The notes under the pieces: model-generated
Told to the model about the DNA's origin: nothing
Databases searched by the model: none
Seen by the model: only the letters and a program-made list of their open reading frames with translations
Origin: Bacillota bacterium
GTDB lineage: Bacteria; Bacillota; Clostridia; Christensenellales; Borkfalkiaceae
Length of the DNA stretch: 16,426 bases
NCBI GenBank assembly: GCA_019423125.1
Contig: JAHZBZ010000022.1
Location: forward strand, 1 to 16,426
Reading direction: 5' to 3'
Made by a program: the position numbers and the translations under genes
Part shown: piece by piece, positions 12,950 through 16,426 of the stretch
How positions within the stretch are numbered: the first letter of the stretch is position 1
Layout: each line of letters begins with the position of its first letter

Positions 12950-13597
12950 CGTTTCATGGTTTTTACGACTCATCATTGCCGTCGGCTATTCCAAAAAGTT
13001 ATCCGCGATGAATCGATACTTACACTTTTTAACCACTTTGTGACATCTTGTCGGTTAAATCCACGATTCCGGGAAATTTTTCTTTTTCTTTACCGATTCG
13101 CTTTTTCTCCCCTTATCAACTCGGAAAGTCTGTCAGGTTCTCGATCCTTTTGCGCCCGTATCTCTTGTGCGTTTTATTGCGCAGATCTTACCCCGTCTGA
13201 CCTCAAAGCGCAATCCCTGCGCTTTCGGAGTTAAACTTTGGTAAAAACCACCGCCAAAGCAAGGTCTGTTCCTCCTGCCTACTCGGTCTCCTCTTCCGAT
13301 GCCCGCTCTTTCGCCTTACGGCGACGTTGCGTCTGCAGAATGGCATTTTCCGATTTGTCCGGCAACAGCTTCGGCGCTCCTCCCGCTTCTCTCCTCAAAA
13401 ACCCCTCCAAATTTGTCGCTTCCCTCTTCGATCCGCTCCCGCCCGATCTACATCGGATCGACAGCTCTGCGCAGACTTGATCTCCAAGCTCGGCTCCTCT
13501 TTTTTCGGAAATTTTTGCCTCAATCGGCAGGGTTCCCGCTTGTTCTGTTGTCTGACCCACTCCTTTCGCGATCGGGTCGTCCTTGTTTTGTAGCTCT

Positions 13598-13625
13598 ATT
13601 ATACCACCGAATTTTGATTTGTCAA
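13598..13625 (-). promoter_or_regulatory. Strong promoter with extended -10 and UP-like tract
   Basis: Minus-strand TTGACA (13625-13620), 16-bp spacer ending TGG, TATAAT (13603-13598). A/T-tract DNA at about 13630-13660 just upstream resembles an UP element. Such a combination is typical of highly transcribed stable RNAs. Confidence 0.75.
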
Positions 13626-13674
13626 TACCTTTTTTGAAAATTTTTAAAATTTTTTGTTTGAACCTTTCACGGCG

Positions 13675-14409
13675 TCAGAACGCCTTTACGTTGAAGGTCT
13701 CCAGGTAGCGGTTGATCGTGGGGAAATCGGAGGGTGTGAGCAGGAGCAGGACCTTCTCGCCGATGACCCCGTTTTCGGTGACGATGACCGCGTAGATATC
13801 CTTGCGGCGCTCGAACGCCTCGAACACGTCGAACACCGTGGCGTTGCGGTCGAGGATGGGATACTTTTCCAAAAGTTTTTCGTCCACCGCCTCGCGGCAG
13901 GAGGTCGAACGCAGGTATTCCGTGACGTCCTCGCCCGCCTCCGCCTTTTCGGCGATCAGGCGGTAGAGCGAATAGGAGTTGATGACGCCCACCATCTTGC
14001 CGTAGTCGTAGACGACGAGCGTCTTCTTCTCGCTCTCGCCGAACGCCTGCACGGCGGTGAGAAGCGGCTTGTCGGCGTAGACGGTGGAGATCTTCTTGAC
14101 CTTGAACACGTTGGTGACCAGCGGCGGGTTGCACAGCTGGCGCTCGATGTATTCGATGTTGTCCACCACCTCGTCGCTCGGGTTGGCGATGAACAGTTCC
14201 TCCCCCGCCGTGCGGTGCACGATCGCGTTTCGAAGTTTGCCGTAGTCCACGAGCTCGTTTTCGTAGCGGCGCACGGTGAGGTTGCGGTCGCTGCAGCGGC
14301 GCACGAGGTCGGTGAAGCTGTCCGTCGCGCGGGCGTTGTACAGGATCTTGAGCTGGTTTTCGATCTTGTTGTAGCTCTTCAAAAATCTGGCGGCGTTTCC
14401 GTAGTCCAT
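13675..14409 (-). CDS. HEPN-like domain plus paired CBS domains
   Basis: 244 residues. The N-terminal helical part (about 1-90) has FLKSYNKIENQLKILYNA and YGKLRNAIVHRTAGEE, in which R60-N-A-I-V-H65 matches the R-x4-H motif of HEPN domains, many of which are RNases. From about residue 95 to 244 come two CBS-type units: VTNVFKVKKISTVYADKPLLTAVQAF then LVVYDYGKMVGVINSYSLYRL, and LEKYPILDRNATVFDVFEAF then YAVIVTENGVIGEKVLLLLTPSDF. CBS pairs usually sense adenine nucleotides or SAM, so this may be a ligand-controlled RNA-binding protein or RNase (inference). It starts at ATG 14409, with a purine-rich AAAGG/GGGGGAAG region upstream; the frame stays open far beyond, antisense to the HNH gene, but the promoter at 14437-14465 limits the message. 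The large RNA candidate begins about 85 bp after its stop codon. Confidence 0.85.
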   Translation of the reverse strand: MDYGNAARFLKSYNKIENQLKILYNARATDSFTDLVRRCSDRNLTVRRYENELVDYGKLRNAIVHRTAGEELFIANPSDEVVDNIEYIERQLCNPPLVTNVFKVKKISTVYADKPLLTAVQAFGESEKKTLVVYDYGKMVGVINSYSLYRLIAEKAEAGEDVTEYLRSTSCREAVDEKLLEKYPILDRNATVFDVFEAFERRKDIYAVIVTENGVIGEKVLLLLTPSDFPTINRYLETFNVKAF

Positions 14410-14436
14410 AAGCCTTTTTCTTCCCCCTCTGACCGC

Positions 14437-14465
14437 ATTATACCACAGTTTTTTTCGCGCGGCAA
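14437..14465 (-). promoter_or_regulatory. Promoter of the HEPN-CBS gene
   Basis: Minus-strand TTGCCG (14465-14460), 17-bp spacer ending TGG, TATAAT (14442-14437). TGTGGTATAAT here is repeated in inverse orientation at 14513-14523. Confidence 0.6.
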
Positions 14466-14495
14466 TAGGGTTGCGAAAAATCCCGCGTTTTTTCT

Positions 14496-14523
14496 TTGAC
14501 TGCGCGGATTTTTGTGGTATAAT
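14496..14523 (+). promoter_or_regulatory. Promoter of the HNH gene
   Basis: TTGACT (14496-14501), 16-bp spacer ending TGG, TATAAT (14518-14523); start near 14530, leaving a leader of about 70 nt. Confidence 0.7.
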
Positions 14524-14598
14524 CTGTGTTATGATCTGCAGCACAAAAGCGGCATGATCTGCGAAAACCATTCGCGCGCGGACGCGGAGGCGAATAAT

Positions 14599-15021
14599 AT
14601 GTATAAACTGAACTTTGAACTCATCCCCGACGGATGCTGGAAGGTGAACCTGCGCACCGCCCTGCCCAAAGAGGTATGGGAGCGGCTGCGCCGCGCGGCG
14701 TATGCGCGCGCGGGCGGCAAATGCTCGGTGTGCGGCGCGCGCGGGCGGCTGGAGGCGCACGAGGTGTGGGAGTACGACGACGAAAAGCACATCCAGCGGC
14801 TCAAAGACATCGTCGCGCTCTGCCCCGCCTGCCATGCGGTCGTGCACATCGGGCGCACCGCCCTGCTCGGGAAGGAGGGCGAGGCGCAGGCACATTTCTG
14901 CAAGGTGAACGGCTGCACGCAGTCGGAGTACCACGCCGCGCTGGGCGAGGCGAACCGCATCCACGCCGAGCGCAGCCGACACGAATGGGTGACCGATATC
15001 GGCGCACTCAAAAACCTGTGA
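14599..15021 (+). CDS. HNH-type zinc-finger protein
   Basis: 140 residues. The start is the ATG with GGAGG 8 nt upstream; the longer in-frame versions begin at or before the predicted transcript start. A central HNH/McrA-like fold is visible: C42-x2-C45 in KCSVCG, LEAHEVWEYDD with H54, then ALCPACHAVVH with C75, C78, H79 and H83. The two CxxC pairs probably bind structural zinc. HNH domains usually cut DNA, but this small stand-alone type, which I recall from many Clostridia, has no established role known to me. The N-terminus MYKLNFELIPDGCWKVNLR is typical of that group; the tail after 90 is helical. The stop codon overlaps the ribosome binding site of the next gene, so the two are coupled. 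Confidence 0.85.
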   Translation: MYKLNFELIPDGCWKVNLRTALPKEVWERLRRAAYARAGGKCSVCGARGRLEAHEVWEYDDEKHIQRLKDIVALCPACHAVVHIGRTALLGKEGEAQAHFCKVNGCTQSEYHAALGEANRIHAERSRHEWVTDIGALKNL

Positions 15022-15031
15022 GGTTATGCTT

Positions 15032-16174
15032 ATGAAGACGGAAAACGCGCCCGACGCGGCGCTTCGGGAAAAATACGGAAAACGGGCGGGCGTGCTCGGC
15101 ATCGCGCTCAATGTACTGCTCGCCGCGGGGAAGATCGCCGTCGGCGCGATCTCGGGCGCGATCTCCATCCTCGCCGACGGGTTCAACAACCTGACCGACT
15201 GCGGGAGCAACGTGATCTCCGTGATCGGGTTCAAGATGAGCGGCAAGCCCGCCGACAAAGAACACCCGTTCGGGCACCAGCGCGCCGAGTACATCTCCTC
15301 CCTGCTCATCGCGATGATCATTCTCGTCGTCGCTGTGGAGCTCGCCATTCAGTCGGCAGAGAAGATCTTTTCGCCCTCCCCCACGCAGTTTTCCTGGCTG
15401 CTCGTGGGCGTTCTGGGCGCGTCCATCCTCGTCAAGCTGTTCATGTTCTTTTTCAACCGCGCGCTCGCGAAAAAGCTGAACGCGGACACCCTGCGCGCGA
15501 CGGCGACCGATTCCGTCTCCGACGTCATCGCGACGAGCGCGGTGCTCGCTTCCCTGCTCATCTCCGAGTTCACGCCCTGCATCGACCTCGACGGATACAT
15601 GGGCGCGGCGGTGGCGGTGTTCATCGCGTTTGCGGGCGGGTCCATCCTCAAAGAGACCATCTCCCGTCTGCTCGGCCGCGCGCCCGAAAAAGAGGTGGTC
15701 GAGGACATCCGCGCGCGCATCCTCGCGTTTGAAGGGGTGCACGGACTGCACGATCTGACCGTGCACAACTACGGGCAGAACAAGCTGTATGCGACCGCAC
15801 ACGTAGAAGTGGACGCGCACATGTCCGTCATGCAGGCGCACGACCTCGCCGACGAGATCGAACGGGCGTTTGCCGAAAACACGGACATCCTGCTGACCGT
15901 GCACATCGATCCGCTCGTGCTGGACGACCCCAAGGTCAACCGCCTGCGCACAGAGCTGGAGCACATCGTCGCGGACATCGACCCCGCATTCCGCCTGCAC
16001 GACTTCCGCCTCGTCGGCGGGATCACCCACTCCAACCTCGTGTTCGACCTCGCCGTGCCCTTCGACTGCAAACAGACCGCGGAGGAGATCGTGCAGAAGA
16101 TCCGCGACCGCGTCGAACTGCTCGGGGAGAATTTCGGCGTCGTCGTGACCGTGGAAAAACAGGACCTCGACTGA
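15032..16174 (+). CDS. Cation diffusion facilitator, probably manganese type
   Basis: 380 residues. It is an integral membrane proton antiporter that exports divalent metal. There are about six spans (near 18-38, 40-65, 88-108, 122-142, 158-178 and 188-205) and a C-terminal cytoplasmic domain from about 210. Metal-site motifs are N52-x3-D56 in ADGFNNLTD (span 2) and D160-x3-D164 in TDSVSD (span 5). The Asn-Asp / Asp-Asp set, together with KPADKEHPFGHQR, is what I recall for the MntE-like manganese group, whereas zinc types carry His. The C-terminal part is longer than usual and appears to contain two ferredoxin-like repeats (HNYGQNKLYATAHVEVDAHM and RLVGGITHSNLVFDLAV). ATG 15032 is preferred over 15026 because TGAGG lies 8 nt before it. 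It sits 10 bp after the HNH gene, probably in the same transcript. Confidence 0.93.
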   Translation: MKTENAPDAALREKYGKRAGVLGIALNVLLAAGKIAVGAISGAISILADGFNNLTDCGSNVISVIGFKMSGKPADKEHPFGHQRAEYISSLLIAMIILVVAVELAIQSAEKIFSPSPTQFSWLLVGVLGASILVKLFMFFFNRALAKKLNADTLRATATDSVSDVIATSAVLASLLISEFTPCIDLDGYMGAAVAVFIAFAGGSILKETISRLLGRAPEKEVVEDIRARILAFEGVHGLHDLTVHNYGQNKLYATAHVEVDAHMSVMQAHDLADEIERAFAENTDILLTVHIDPLVLDDPKVNRLRTELEHIVADIDPAFRLHDFRLVGGITHSNLVFDLAVPFDCKQTAEEIVQKIRDRVELLGENFGVVVTVEKQDLD

Positions 16175-16211
16175 AAAAGCATTCGCCGCGCCCGCAAAGG
16201 CGCGCGCCGAA

Positions 16212-16238
16212 AAAAACCGCCCTGCGCGCGCGGTTTTT
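16212..16238 (+). terminator. Terminator after the cation transporter
   Basis: 9-bp stem AAAAACCGC / GCGGTTTTT around a 9-nt loop, T5 within the stem end. Confidence 0.7.
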
Positions 16239-16259
16239 GCGCGGGCATCGCTTTTAAGA

Positions 16260-16290
16260 CGCCCGCCGCGCAAAATTTTCGCGGCGGGCG
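16260..16290. repeat. 11-bp inverted repeat
   Basis: CGCCCGCCGCG and CGCGGCGGGCG flank CAAAATTTT. No T tract follows. Probably another hairpin of the intergenic set. Confidence 0.6.
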
Positions 16291-16317
16291 TTCGCGGCTG
16301 AACTTCGGCACGCAGAC

Positions 16318-16361
16318 GAAAAGGACGCTTTTGCCACAAGAAAAGGACGCTTTTGCCACAA
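16318..16361. repeat. Two exact 22-bp tandem copies
   Basis: The unit starts GAAAAGGACGC and ends TTTTGCCACAA; copies at 16318-16339 and 16340-16361 are identical. No spacer lies between them, and there is no sign of a larger array. Confidence 0.85.
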
Positions 16362-16370
16362 GAAGCGGAA

Positions 16371-16410
16371 GCGGCGCGGCGGGCATTTTGCCCGCCGCGC
16401 CGCTTTTTTT
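16371..16410 (+). terminator. Strong terminator at the right edge
   Basis: 15-bp perfect stem (16371-16385 with 16389-16403), TTT loop, then seven T. The last 16 bases of the window contain no recognisable feature. Confidence 0.8.
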
Positions 16411-16426
16411 ACAGCAATCTCATGAT

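Larger units (their letters stand above)
12774..13591 (-). ncRNA. Candidate large structured RNA, about 0.8 kb
   Basis: A strong promoter (13598-13625) starts minus-strand transcription near 13591, and the first good leftward terminator is hairpin B at 12781-12803 with T6 ending near 12775. No convincing gene lies between. The strand is markedly purine-rich, less GC-rich than neighbouring genes, and dense in local helices: GACCC / GGGTC (13554-13578), CCGAU-GUAG-AUCGG (13443-13456), GUUGC / GCAAC (13326-13366), UCGCC-GUAA-GGCGA with a GNRA tetraloop (13311-13324), AAAGCGCA / UGCGCUUU (13205-13225), UUAACC enclosing GACA-AGA-UGUC (13029-13058), and a three-way junction (12835-12909). Size and isolation recall the ROOL, GOLLD and OLE classes, but I cannot show homology. 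RNase P RNA and tmRNA signatures were not seen. The 3' end could instead be near 12910 at hairpin C. Confidence 0.5.

Noticed and set aside
13279..13560. 93-residue minus-strand frame in the RNA candidate
   Set aside because: The GTG start touches its AAAGGAG with no spacing, the composition is unlike neighbouring genes, and the segment is full of inverted repeats. RNA is the better reading, though a small protein is not fully excluded.
12774..13591. RNase P RNA, tmRNA or SRP RNA
   Set aside because: The conserved GAGGAAAGTC block of RNase P RNA, a 3' CCA-type tmRNA end and the SRP loop motif were looked for and not seen.
12774..15021. HEARO/IsrB-type guide RNA with its HNH nuclease
   Set aside because: The HNH protein is only 140 residues with no RuvC or bridge-helix region, and another gene separates it from the RNA candidate on the opposite strand.
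13675..15348. 557-residue minus-strand frame running through the HNH gene into the CBS gene
   Set aside because: The upstream half is the antisense of the HNH and transporter genes. The promoter at 14437-14465 and the family-like start at 14409 define the real gene.

Overview
The window looks like chromosomal DNA of a GC-rich, Gram-positive-type bacterium, most likely a Clostridia lineage (inference). The signs are strong AGGAGG-like ribosome binding sites, sigma-A promoters of the TTGACA/TATAAT type standing out as AT-rich islands in GC-rich DNA, a short Bacillus/Clostridium-type serine acetyltransferase, a DeoR regulator, and very many long GC-rich intrinsic terminators. No tRNA, rRNA, CRISPR array, transposase or phage gene was recognised. 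The species cannot be named from the sequence.

Layout. 1-491 is AT-rich and gene-free. 492-1123 is a tandem array of six 105-bp units. 1187-2110 (+) is an unrecognised protein with an acidic linker. 2142-2497 is a compact regulatory locus: a small XRE repressor gene (+) with two matching dyads in front of it, one of which fills the spacer of a perfect-consensus promoter firing the other way into a candidate 90-nt C-rich small RNA. 2708-5310 (-) is cysE followed by an unusually short alaS. 5646-6407 (+) is a DeoR-family regulator that appears to start at AUU. 6431-6747 is a cluster of terminator-like repeats and long palindromes. 6850-8345 (-) is cysK coupled to a membrane zinc-metalloprotease-like gene (DUF3267 type). 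8452-10265 (-) is a two-gene ABC-2 exporter. 10547-11817 (+) holds two multi-spanning membrane proteins behind a regulated-looking promoter. 11818-13591 has no convincing protein gene: it holds several large perfect hairpins and a strongly purine-biased minus-strand region with its own strong promoter, which I read as a candidate large structured RNA of about 0.8 kb. 13675-14409 (-) is a HEPN-like plus CBS protein. 14599-16174 (+) is an HNH-type protein followed by a cation diffusion facilitator with a manganese-type metal site.

How it fits together. CysE and CysK are consecutive enzymes of cysteine synthesis (serine to O-acetylserine to cysteine), encoded on the same strand but in separate transcription units, with the divergent DeoR gene and a repeat cluster between them. 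The two places most likely to hold something undescribed are the XRE/small-RNA locus (2142-2497) and the HEPN-CBS gene with the adjacent large RNA candidate (12774-14465). Both RNA calls rest on promoter, hairpin and terminator structure read by eye, not on a family match.
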